In this document: piece after piece, positions 9,452-17,507 of the stretch
Layout of the letters: every line of letters begins with the position of its first letter
Numbering within the stretch: the stretch's first letter is position 1
From: an uncultured Desulfobulbaceae bacterium
GTDB taxonomy: Bacteria > Desulfobacterota > Desulfobulbia > Desulfobulbales > Desulfobulbaceae
Direction: 5' to 3'
DNA: 64,000 bases
Assembly: GCA_947259225.1 (NCBI GenBank)
Contig: CAMYLK010000001.1
Coordinates: forward strand, 62,001 to 126,000
Translations under genes and position numbers: made by a program
Notes under the pieces: model-generated
The model's database searches: none
What the model was told of the DNA's origin: nothing
The model's input: the letters and a program-made list of their open reading frames with translations, nothing else

Positions 9452-10012
9452 TCAAGTCTTCCCTTTCAGAGAGTGCTGTCGGACGTATTCATACATGGCG
9501 ATTGAGGCGGCAACGCTCACGTTCAAGCTTTCCACTCTGCCGATCTGAGGAATGTAAACACTGTGCAGGTCGGGATAATCATCGAGTTCAAAGGAGAACC
9601 CGAACTCTTCGTGCCCGAAGACAAAGGCGCTGCGTTTGGGCAGCTTAATATCCTGCAGCGGTTTCCCTCCATGCGGAGTAAAAATGAAAAATTCATATCC
9701 TTCTTCTTTGAGGGATTGGTGGCTGGTTGAAAAGCTTTTGTCAAATACGGCCGGTACATACCGGAAAGAGCCCTTGGCCGGGGCCGGATCAAAATAGTCG
9801 ATGCCGATGAGATGGATTTTGTAGATTCCGAAGGCGTCTCCACTCCGGAAAATCTTGCCGATGTTGTATGTTGGCTTCAGTCCGTCAAGGACGATAGCCA
9901 TTTCACGTGGACCTGGCTTGGCAAGCAGATTACGCCTTTTCTGCTTGATGAATCGCTGCTGTAAGTTGTCCCGGGCCTGTATTCTTTTCTTCCGGATTGT
10001 TTTCGAGGTCAT
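9452..10012 (-). CDS. SpoU/TrmH-family RNA 2'-O-methyltransferase
   Basis: 186 residues with the three SPOUT-class motifs: FRSGDAFG (motif 1), FGHEEFG (motif 2) and IPQIGRVESLNVSVAASI (motif 3), which form the trefoil-knot AdoMet site. A basic N-terminal extension of about 35 residues probably binds RNA. It would methylate a ribose in tRNA or rRNA; the exact target cannot be read from sequence. It begins 12 nt after the cupin gene and is likely translated from the same mRNA. Confidence 0.92.
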   Translation of the reverse strand: MTSKTIRKKRIQARDNLQQRFIKQKRRNLLAKPGPREMAIVLDGLKPTYNIGKIFRSGDAFGIYKIHLIGIDYFDPAPAKGSFRYVPAVFDKSFSTSHQSLKEEGYEFFIFTPHGGKPLQDIKLPKRSAFVFGHEEFGFSFELDDYPDLHSVYIPQIGRVESLNVSVAASIAMYEYVRQHSLKGKT

Positions 10013-10024
10013 GAAGTACCAGGC

Positions 10025-10291
10025 TCAGGAAAAGGAGTAGTGTTTTCTGATCGGTTTTTTCACGGTCCATTCGCAGTCAAGTCCTTTAGGAAAGGTAACA
10101 AAGTCGCCGGGTTTGATATCAACCTCTTCTTCACTCGTCTTCACGGTCACTTCCCCTTCCAGGATGTAGCATTGCTCCTGCTGATCATAATACCAGTCAA
10201 AGGTTGACGGTTCACATTCCCAGGTGGGCCATTCTGTCACCCCCTGTGATAGCAACTCGGATTCCTGCTTTTTTTCGATCTTGATTTTCAT
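10025..10291 (-). CDS. small cupin-domain protein
   Basis: 88 residues from the ATG preceded by GGAG at 6 nt spacing. It has a single cupin barrel with EQCYILEGEVTV and IKPGDFVTFPKG, resembling the (S)-ureidoglycine aminohydrolase-like cupin (DUF861) group. One His/Glu metal set is partly replaced: the region EQCYILEG lacks the usual HxH, so metal binding is uncertain. It probably forms an operon with the downstream methyltransferase. Function unknown. Confidence 0.85.
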   Translation of the reverse strand: MKIKIEKKQESELLSQGVTEWPTWECEPSTFDWYYDQQEQCYILEGEVTVKTSEEEVDIKPGDFVTFPKGLDCEWTVKKPIRKHYSFS

Positions 10292-10445
10292 GGGTTTCTC
10301 CACGGTATCTTTAATAGTCAATAATTGAGAACACAATGCTTAGCAAGTGTCGTTGAGAACTTTATATTGCTACTACAAAAAAATAAACAAGGGTCACATT
10401 TATTTTGATGTAACTGTCAGTTTGGATTACTCGCGAACATCAAAG

Positions 10446-11289
10446 CTATATTTCTCCATTATCACCTCTAGACGCGATCAGGGGAGCTTCTCCAACATTA
10501 TTTCGAATGGTCTGGATGATGTCGTCAAAATTATCGGCCCCTTCAAGCCATAATCCAATAAGACGTCCTACTGTTTCTCCATGCAGAGCGGCGTGGGCCG
10601 CAATACCTGTATCCTCTGTTTAGAGAGTGTAGTTATCATAAACATGTGAGGTGTCCGGATCTTGTTCGGTTCGATGGGCTTTGGGTGGTGACCACTCACG
10701 CCAATTGGTTGATATAAGGGTACTGGGCAAGCTCTCGGCTATCGTTGTTTGAACAGTGTCCTGTTCTGAATATAGATTTATTATTTCACCAAAACGGTTT
10801 GGGTCAAGTTGGTAGGGGTAATACCACTCGTTGCTATGAATGAGATGTGTTTCAAAATGAGGACATGCGAGAAAGACAGCCTTGTCAAAAAAAAACAGAT
10901 GAGGAGAGTTTTTTGTGGGAGCTCGCTTTCTTAACAACGTTACAACCGTGCGAGTGTGCAATCAGGCGAATGGGCTCATTGGGAGCTATATCCTTGATTG
11001 TGGAAAGATAGCGAGCCAGGTGCTGTGCTCCGGCATCCCGCTCGTCATAGGAATCTCCCCCAATCCACATGAAGTACCCTTTATATTGCGAGAATTGACC
11101 GATGCGACCTTTCCAGAAACTCCATTTCGGCCGTAGTTCTTCGATATCCTCTACAAGAATATCGTTAACTTTCCATATGTCCTCATATCCATCGACAGCT
11201 GTCATCCCTTCTGCCAGGCCGTAGAGGAAACCACCCGCACTCCATGAGCGCCACCACCAGCTTAAATTCTGGGCCGGGGATGTAGTCAT
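10446..11289 (-). pseudogene. alpha/beta-hydrolase-like gene broken by a frameshift and a TAA
   Basis: The first part (11289 to about 10890) encodes a hydrolase-like protein with the nucleophile-elbow segment RLIAHSHGCNVV. At a run of nine T (minus strand, 10895-10887) the frame stops at a TGA, but a shifted frame continues sensibly with FFFDKAVFLACPHFET. This second frame hits a TAA at 10622-10620, beyond which another 57 codons (HAALHGETVGRLIGLWLEG and onward) are open to a TAG at 10446. Two lesions in one gene point to a decaying pseudogene. The T9 tract could alternatively be a sequencing or slippage site, but it does not explain the TAA. Confidence 0.7.
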
Positions 11290-11430
11290 TGTACCGTGAA
11301 CAATAATCGTAACTATAACTTCTCTCCATGTGTCTGGAAGTTACATTGAAAAATCCTGAATTTCACATTTCTGAGCTACCTTTTCCTGGCTGAGGTGGAT
11401 GATTCCAGTCTGGAAAACAGGGTTAAAGAA

Positions 11431-12081
11431 TCAGGCAGCGAGAGTCTTCAATGCATCAACCACCTCTGACGGTTCCAGCCGTCTGGTGTAGTCGGCATCC
11501 GCAAAACTTAGGACAATACGTGATTCCTGATCAACAACATAGGTTGCGGGCAGCGGCAGTTCAAAGGTAGTGTCACCATTGTTTGCCGGCAAATCGATGC
11601 CCCAGTTTTTATAGAGCGGCCGCAGTTCCTCAGCCAGAGTGTAGACCAGGCCGCACTGTCGGGCGTAGGCGTTGCCTTTATCGCTTAAAACCTGAAAGGC
11701 GAGTCCATTCTTTTCTGCCATGGTAAGGGTATTATCCGGAAGCTCAGGGGAGATGGCAACCAGTTCAGCACCGAGTTCGTTTATTTCGGCAATTATCCGC
11801 TGCAAAGACCGCAGCTCAAGATTGCAGTATGGTCACCAGCTTCCTCTGTAAAAACTGATCACCAGGGGGCCACCTGACAACATGTCTGCTGAAGAAACGA
11901 TCCGGCCATGGAGATTGGGCAGAGAAAACGGTGGCATGGTATCACCTTTGGCAAGGGCCCGGTTGACAATACCCGATTCAGCCAGTTTCCTGGTAGCATT
12001 GACCATAACGTTGATCGTCTCCTCCGGTATGCCGGCCAATGCCTCTTCATTAAATGCCTTGATTTCGTCTTGTAAACGCAT
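11431..12081 (-). CDS. peroxiredoxin-like (AhpC/TSA family) candidate selenoprotein, UPYC active site
   Basis: 216 residues if the UGA at 11835-11833 is read as Sec83. The active site reads SFYRGSW-U-PYCNLELRSLQ; relatives have WCPYC here, so Sec replaces the peroxidatic Cys and Cys86 is the probable partner. The N-terminal half carries PPFSLPNLHGR and the C-terminal half LPATYVVDQESRIVLSF, both typical of the thioredoxin-fold peroxiredoxin-like group. The start is the ATG with GGAGG 5 nt upstream. It probably reduces peroxides or acts as a thiol oxidoreductase in the cytoplasm, as no signal peptide is present. Confidence 0.87.
11799..11835 (-). promoter_or_regulatory. SECIS-like hairpin of the peroxiredoxin-like gene
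   Basis: The UGA is followed by 22 nt and then the loop GGUCUUU, closed by GCUGC/GCAGC (11815-11799). The loop resembles the GGUCU loop of the E. coli fdhF SECIS, and the spacing fits the bacterial rule. Confidence 0.78.
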
Positions 12082-12244
12082 AGATTCCTCCATTTTCAGA
12101 TTATGATTTCTACACTGACTGTATTTTACCTCAAGAGTCCCGGAATGAAAAGTCTGGAACAGCGAACTATAACATAGGGAAATAACTTGATAATAATGGC
12201 AACAAAAATTGACATCAGTACCTCATGATGATACATGTTTAACT

Positions 12245-15226
12245 ATGAACCTGTTTGCCTTCTCAAATTTATCTGTCGGCATTTCAAGCTTAATTCTTTC
12301 TGTTCTTGTTTTTTACTTCGGTAAAACGACACTCCATCGAGCTCTGCTTTTTTTTAACCTGGTTATTTCAGTATGGGGGTTCGGGTTGTTTTATGTTGGT
12401 ATCGCAACTTCGCCCACTGATGCGTTATTGGGATGGAAAATTGCTCATTTTGGCGGTTTCCTTGTCGGTCCGGTCTTTTACTACCTGATCATGGAATTCT
12501 GTCAGATCCAACGTTCAAAATTATTCTGGTATGTATTTCTGCAGGCTGTTTTCTTTATACTGATAAGCCTTACCACGGATCTTCTTATTAATAAAACCAG
12601 GTTCATTTACGGCCTTCATTATCTTGAGGCGGACAGTTTTTACACGCTTGGTGTACTGTTTTATCTGTTTATTGTGCTTCTCAGTTTTTATAAATTGTAC
12701 GTGTTCCTCTTAAAGGCTAAAGGTCACAAGCGGATACAGTCATTGTATATTACCTCTGGATTCACCATTGGCTTCGTAGGTTCTTCCTTCATATTCCCTC
12801 CAATGTATGGCATCCAGCTCGTTTACCCTTTCACAAATTTCGGGATTACCATCTATTGCCTGATACTCGCCTACGCCATTCTTCGTCATCGGTTGATGGA
12901 TTTTCATATAGTCATGCGGAAAAGTCTTGTCTATTCCCTTTCCGTAGGCTTTTTGACGGCATTTTACCTGATACTTGTGCTTCTGATGACACGTTTCATA
13001 TCTGTTGTTTTTGGCTGGTCATCCTTTTCCATTACAGTATTAGCAGCACTTATCATTGCCTTTCTCTTCAATCCGATAAAGTACGCATCGCAGCTTTTGA
13101 TTGACAGATTTTATCATCAAACCACATATGATTATCCGGAAATAATCAAAAAGATAAGTAATGACCTTCTAGAAAAATTTGAGTTGAAACCAACCTGTAA
13201 ACTTATTGTGGGTACACTCTTTGAAGGTCTTAAGGTTGCGAGCGTGTATCTATTAGTGGAAGAGAACGGAAAATTCAAAACCACATGTTTCAAGTCAGTT
13301 GTTGGTTCCTCAGGATCGGAAAATAATCTTCCAGCTCCTATCAGCAAGACGTCCGAACTGGTTGCCATTCTTGCGGAAAGGAGAGAAACTCTCATGAAAT
13401 CTGACCTGCGACAGTTCTGTTCGAAAAGCCAGGTAAAAAGTATAGAAGAAGACCTGCTTTCTTATGAAGGAAAAGCTGTCGCACCAATTTTTTTGGATAA
13501 TGAGCTTGTATTCTTACTCATCCTCGGTGAAAAATTATCAGGGGATCCATTTTTCGTTGAGGACCTTAATCTTCTTGATACTGTAGCCAATCAGTCTTCA
13601 ATTTCTCTTAAAAGTGCCAAGTTGTATGCAGATTTGAATACGACGTATGAAGATCTTACACGGGAAATCAACGCAAGAAAAGAAATCGCACACGAACTCC
13701 AGTTCAGGGAAGAGATGTACAGGACTCTTGTTGACAGTGCTCCATTTACAATCATGATGCTGGACAGGCAAGGACACTGCCTGACAATCAATGAGCCAGG
13801 CTATAATATGATGGCTACCACTACCGCTGATATTCTCAACAGGCCCTTCGGTCATCTCTGGGCAGCCGAACAGCATCAAATAATTGATGATGCCATACAT
13901 GAAGTATTGAAAGGCAAACAGGATGAATTTGAGCTGGTCAGGGTGAAAAATGGGACGAAACAATGGTGGAGAATTTTTTTCAGCCCCATTTATGGGCAAG
14001 GAAAACAAGTAGATAAGATTATAGCCATTAATGCTGACATAACAGAGGAAAAACTGGCGGCAAAAGAAAAGGAGGAACTGCAGCTTCAACTCCAGGTGGC
14101 CCAGAAAATGGAAGCTATCGGCCGTCTCGCAGGAGGCGTAGCGCATGATTTTAATAACCTCCTCAGCGCAATCATCGGATATAGCGAAATGGGTTTGTTG
14201 AGCACTAGGGAAGATGAAGCAACAAAGGAAAAATTTCAGATCATTTATGATTCCGGCAAAAGGGCGGCATCACTTACAGAACAACTCCTGCTTTTCAGCC
14301 GTAAACAAGTTCTTGAAATGAAAGATATCGATCTGAATAAGGTCATTGTGGATATGTCAAAGATGATTAAAAGGCTGATCGGGGAGGATATTTCCTTTCA
14401 ATACAGGTCAGCGGCGACGGTAAAGGTGTGGGGAGACAAAACTAAAATCGAACAGGTGATAATGAACCTTGCTGTCAACGCCAGAGATTCCATGCCCAAT
14501 GGAGGGGAGTTTCTTCTGCAGGTTTCTGAGACAGATGTCCACTCAAGGCAGTTTAATGGTATTAAGGATGTACAACCGGGGCCATATCTCACACTTGAGG
14601 CGATAGACACTGGTTCAGGGATGTCCAGGGAAACCATGAAGAATATTTTTGAACCGTTTTTTACAACCAAGGGTCTCGGAAAAGGAACAGGTCTCGGTCT
14701 AGCGACTGTGTACGGTATAATAAAACAGCATAAAGGCTATATCTTTGTTGACAGTGAGATCGAAAAGGGAACGACCTTCACAATATATTTGCCTGTCACG
14801 GACAAAGAATCGAGTGCTGATGAAGTAGAAATTACCTCGGAACATCAGGGAGGGGATGAAACAATACTTGTGGTGGAAGATGAACCAGATGTACTCAGGC
14901 TCATTGTCGATATACTCCAGTCTGTTGGTTACAATGTGCATGGAGCAGCGAGAGGAGAAGAGGCGATACAGGTTTATCATGAACATAAAAAAAAGTTTGA
15001 TCTTTTACTTACAGATGTTGTCATGCCGGGCATGAATGGACGTGAACTGGCAGAGCGGCTCAAGGACTTTGACCAGAAAATAAAAACCATATACATGTCA
15101 GGTTATACAGACGATATTATCAGTCACCACGGTGTGATAGATTCTGGTATTATTCTGCTCAACAAACCTATACATTCCGCGAAACTCACTGAAACAATCA
15201 GAAATGTCCTTGATGATAACGTGTAG
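12245..15226 (+). CDS. 7TM-N-terminal hybrid sensor histidine kinase (GAF-PAS-HisKA-HATPase-REC)
   Basis: 993 residues from the ATG at 12245; a TTG at 12209 would add 12 residues and neither has a clear ribosome site. The first 280 residues hold seven or eight hydrophobic helices of the His_kinase_N_7TM type. A GAF-like segment and a PAS domain ([14 protein letters not shown]) follow. The HisKA box is [17 protein letters not shown], the ATPase domain has [10 protein letters not shown] and [13 protein letters not shown], and the receiver has VVEDE and [12 protein letters not shown]. It is a membrane sensor phosphorelay kinase with unknown ligand, divergently transcribed from the peroxiredoxin-like gene. 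Confidence 0.9.
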   Translation: MNLFAFSNLSVGISSLILSVLVFYFGKTTLHRALLFFNLVISVWGFGLFYVGIATSPTDALLGWKIAHFGGFLVGPVFYYLIMEFCQIQRSKLFWYVFLQAVFFILISLTTDLLINKTRFIYGLHYLEADSFYTLGVLFYLFIVLLSFYKLYVFLLKAKGHKRIQSLYITSGFTIGFVGSSFIFPPMYGIQLVYPFTNFGITIYCLILAYAILRHRLMDFHIVMRKSLVYSLSVGFLTAFYLILVLLMTRFISVVFGWSSFSITVLAALIIAFLFNPIKYASQLLIDRFYHQTTYDYPEIIKKISNDLLEKFELKPTCKLIVGTLFEGLKVASVYLLVEENGKFKTTCFKSVVGSSGSENNLPAPISKTSELVAILAERRETLMKSDLRQFCSKSQVKSIEEDLLSYEGKAVAPIFLDNELVFLLILGEKLSGDPFFVEDLNLLDTVANQSSISLKSAKLYADLNTTYEDLTREINARKEIAHELQFREEMYRTLVDSAPFTIMMLDRQGHCLTINEPGYNMMATTTADILNRPFGHLWAAEQHQIIDDAIHEVLKGKQDEFELVRVKNGTKQWWRIFFSPIYGQGKQVDKIIAINADITEEKLAAKEKEELQLQLQVAQKMEAIGRLAGGVAHDFNNLLSAIIGYSEMGLLSTREDEATKEKFQIIYDSGKRAASLTEQLLLFSRKQVLEMKDIDLNKVIVDMSKMIKRLIGEDISFQYRSAATVKVWGDKTKIEQVIMNLAVNARDSMPNGGEFLLQVSETDVHSRQFNGIKDVQPGPYLTLEAIDTGSGMSRETMKNIFEPFFTTKGLGKGTGLGLATVYGIIKQHKGYIFVDSEIEKGTTFTIYLPVTDKESSADEVEITSEHQGGDETILVVEDEPDVLRLIVDILQSVGYNVHGAARGEEAIQVYHEHKKKFDLLLTDVVMPGMNGRELAERLKDFDQKIKTIYMSGYTDDIISHHGVIDSGIILLNKPIHSAKLTETIRNVLDDNV

Positions 15227-15243
15227 GCAGGCGGAAGGTCCTC

Positions 15244-16284
15244 TCAGTTAAAATCGTCAGCTGATGCGGGGTAAATATAGGTTGTTATATCTTCCTCCCT
15301 TGTAATTTCCTGGGCAGCCATCTCCCGGACTGATGGGAATGGCTCAGAAGGTGAATTTATCCAGAATAGAATATCCTTCCAGACAACCTCTGCCTGAAGA
15401 TCACGCAGGAGCATATGATAGCCGTTTTTGTACACCAGGAGCCGCTGCGGATTTGAAAACTCTCCATTCAGCCTTTGCCTGTAAACATGAGCAATTGGCT
15501 CGGGCGGAATTATTTCGTCCTTTACACCATACAGAAAAAGAGTCTTCCTGTTGAAGTAGGATGCTGCTTCGTATGCCGCGTCCATCAGGTTTACCAGGCC
15601 GTATATTGCATCAACTCGTGATTCCTTGATGACCAGCGGATCACGACCCAAAGCTTTGAGCATTTCCTTGTTATCAGAGGGAGTGATGTCGAGCCCATCT
15701 GCTGTCAACTTGATCCAGGGAACAGTCCTGGAAGCTAACCAGAGCATCCATCGCTGATAAAAGGGCATGGAAGTGCGTGACCACACAGCCGGGGCAATAA
15801 GGACCACTCCCTCAACCGGCAAGGGGTTGTCGGGTTTGTCAGCAACCATAACCACGGCCCCACCCATACTGTCGCCCAGCAGGTAAAGCGGTATATCCGA
15901 ATGACGCTTCTTCACCAGGGAAATGATGGTCCTGAGATCTTCGCACATGGCCTCATGGCCCGACCATTTTCCCCTGTTTAATGTTTGGCCGAACCCCCGC
16001 TGGTCGTATGCATAAATACCGATTCCCCTGTCAGTAAGATGGTGGGCCTCTTCATTGATGAAAAAGGAATAGTCGTTGTACCCGTGCAGGCCGATAAAAA
16101 CAGCCTTGAGAGGTTCAGGCGGGAGCCAGGTGTTCAGGGGGAGTTCGGTACCGTCAAAAGTGATGAATGCAGCATCTTTCAGGCGAGGTTCTGTGGTTAC
16201 TGTTTCCGGGGAAGAAAATTGCGGTGTGCATGCCCATAGGAGGCAGCATGTTAAAAGGGGCAACAACGGTTGGATATATGTCAC
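15244..16284 (-). CDS. lipoprotein alpha/beta hydrolase (lysophospholipase/monoglyceride-lipase-like)
   Basis: 346 residues. The signal peptide ends in a lipobox LLWAC, so it should be lipid-anchored in the envelope. The Hydrolase_4 fold is shown by GLHGYNDYS, YDQRGFGQT, the nucleophile elbow GDSMGG and a late GYHMLLRD with the catalytic His. It probably cleaves acyl esters. It begins 5 nt after the stop of the DUF3179 selenoprotein gene, so the two form an operon and may act together in the envelope. Confidence 0.88.
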   Translation of the reverse strand: MTYIQPLLPLLTCCLLWACTPQFSSPETVTTEPRLKDAAFITFDGTELPLNTWLPPEPLKAVFIGLHGYNDYSFFINEEAHHLTDRGIGIYAYDQRGFGQTLNRGKWSGHEAMCEDLRTIISLVKKRHSDIPLYLLGDSMGGAVVMVADKPDNPLPVEGVVLIAPAVWSRTSMPFYQRWMLWLASRTVPWIKLTADGLDITPSDNKEMLKALGRDPLVIKESRVDAIYGLVNLMDAAYEAASYFNRKTLFLYGVKDEIIPPEPIAHVYRQRLNGEFSNPQRLLVYKNGYHMLLRDLQAEVVWKDILFWINSPSEPFPSVREMAAQEITREEDITTYIYPASADDFN

Positions 16285-16289
16285 TGGAC

Positions 16290-17198
16290 TTATTTTGATG
16301 TGTAGATAGATGTCTCAGGATGAAAGGCCTGCCATGCAAACCAGTAGGCAAATATATGAAGGACTGGATTTCCATCTTTATCCCGGACTGTTACAACCTC
16401 TCCATCCTCGTTGAGGATAATCCTGAGTGATAGATTATTGACCTGGTCCCGGATCTCTCCCTTTTGTTTTTGCAATTGTTCCAGGGAGTAGGCTTTTGCC
16501 CTCCCGTTTATCTCAATCCCAAGTATCCGGGTTTTTGGGGGCATCTCCTTTCGTACCTTGCCGACAGGAAACCAGATTTTTCCGACCCTGTAATATCCTT
16601 CGTATGGGTCCCGTGCATAGTTACGATTGTAACCGGTTTCAGTAGACAGTACGAGAGTCTCCGGATTTTTTTTCTTCCACGTTTTCCATTTTATCCGGCT
16701 TGACCCTACCTGGGTGAGTTTAGTCCCCACCATTTCTCCTGTGATTGCCTTGGAAAGCAACTGGGACCAGAGGCTCTCAGTCTGGTGATCGTAGAACAGA
16801 ACATTGCTTTTGTAGAGCCGCCCGGAAACGCCGAAGGTAAAGACGCGTTCATCTATTTTTCTGGAGTAGACCACTCCTGTCTGGGTCAGAGGTCAGAATG
16901 TCACCGCAATGGGGACACCACCCAGAGTGTCATTCACCACTTCGTGATGATTCAGTATTTTTATGGGATAAGCCTTGGTTTCTTCGCCTAGCTTGAGAGC
17001 GATTACCTGATCATCCGGTTTAAGAAAATCAGCCATGCTGGAAGTAACGAACTTGGGATGCAGAATAGCTGGTATGCCATCCTTGGGAGGCCCCCCGGAG
17101 AGGATCTCTTCTTTTGGGATAATTGCGCTGTCAAGGTTAAACCCGGTCAGCAGGAAATATCCGGCAATGAGCAGGGAGAAGGTGATAATATTTTTCAT
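16290..17198 (-). CDS. DUF3179 protein, candidate selenoprotein (Sec102)
   Basis: 302 residues if the UGA at 16895-16893 is selenocysteine. A signal peptide (about 1-20) exports it. The sequence GGVPIAVTF-U-PLTQTGVVYS matches the DUF3179 signature, where relatives have Cys before PLTGT or PLC. After it the family segments FTFGVSGRLYKSNV, DHQTESLWSQ and AKAYSLEQL continue in frame. It is the only internal stop. Function of DUF3179 is unknown; the conserved Cys suggests redox or thiol chemistry in the envelope. ATG at 17198 is preferred to an upstream TTG at 17225. Confidence 0.85.
16863..16895 (-). promoter_or_regulatory. SECIS-like hairpin of the DUF3179 gene
   Basis: The UGA is followed by 20 nt and then the loop GGUCU closed by the perfect five-pair stem GGAGU/ACUCC (16877-16863). 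Loop sequence, loop size and distance all match bacterial SECIS elements and the other two in the window. Confidence 0.78.
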
Positions 17199-17507
17199 GC
17201 TGCTTTCTCTGGAATTATTTATCAAAAAGGACTGTTTATATTTTATAATTCATTTTTTTCGCTAGCCCAACGAAAATGATCCGGCCGTATGATACGAAAT
17301 TACGTTAACAGGATCACATGGAAAAAGAAAAGGCAACCCAAGGTTGATTCCCTGTCCTCGTATTTTTCAACAGGAATCACCCCGCTTCAATGGCAGCACT
17401 GAATCATGCAGTGATTCGAGTGATATTGTGGTATAATAACATAAACAATCAGCAGCAATAGGTTTGATGTTTGATATCCTGTTATTTAACGTATAAAAAC
17501 TGGCTGC
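17199..17507. other. divergent intergenic region with overlapping dyads
   Basis: 309 nt between the DUF3179 gene and the GGDEF-EAL gene. Overlapping dyads CACTG-N7-CAGTG (17397-17413) and GAATCA-N5-TGATTC (17401-17417) lie 15 nt upstream of a TATAAT at 17432-17437. This looks like a promoter with an operator near its -35 position, reading toward the GGDEF-EAL gene, although no good -35 hexamer is present. Confidence 0.4.

Noticed and set aside
10620-10622. Recoding of the TAA in the broken hydrolase
   Set aside because: TAA is not a known Sec or Pyl codon and the gene already has a second lesion.
10884-10896. UGA at the end of the first hydrolase frame as selenocysteine
   Set aside because: Reading through gives unrelated sequence, while a shifted frame continues the protein; a frameshift at T9 explains it.
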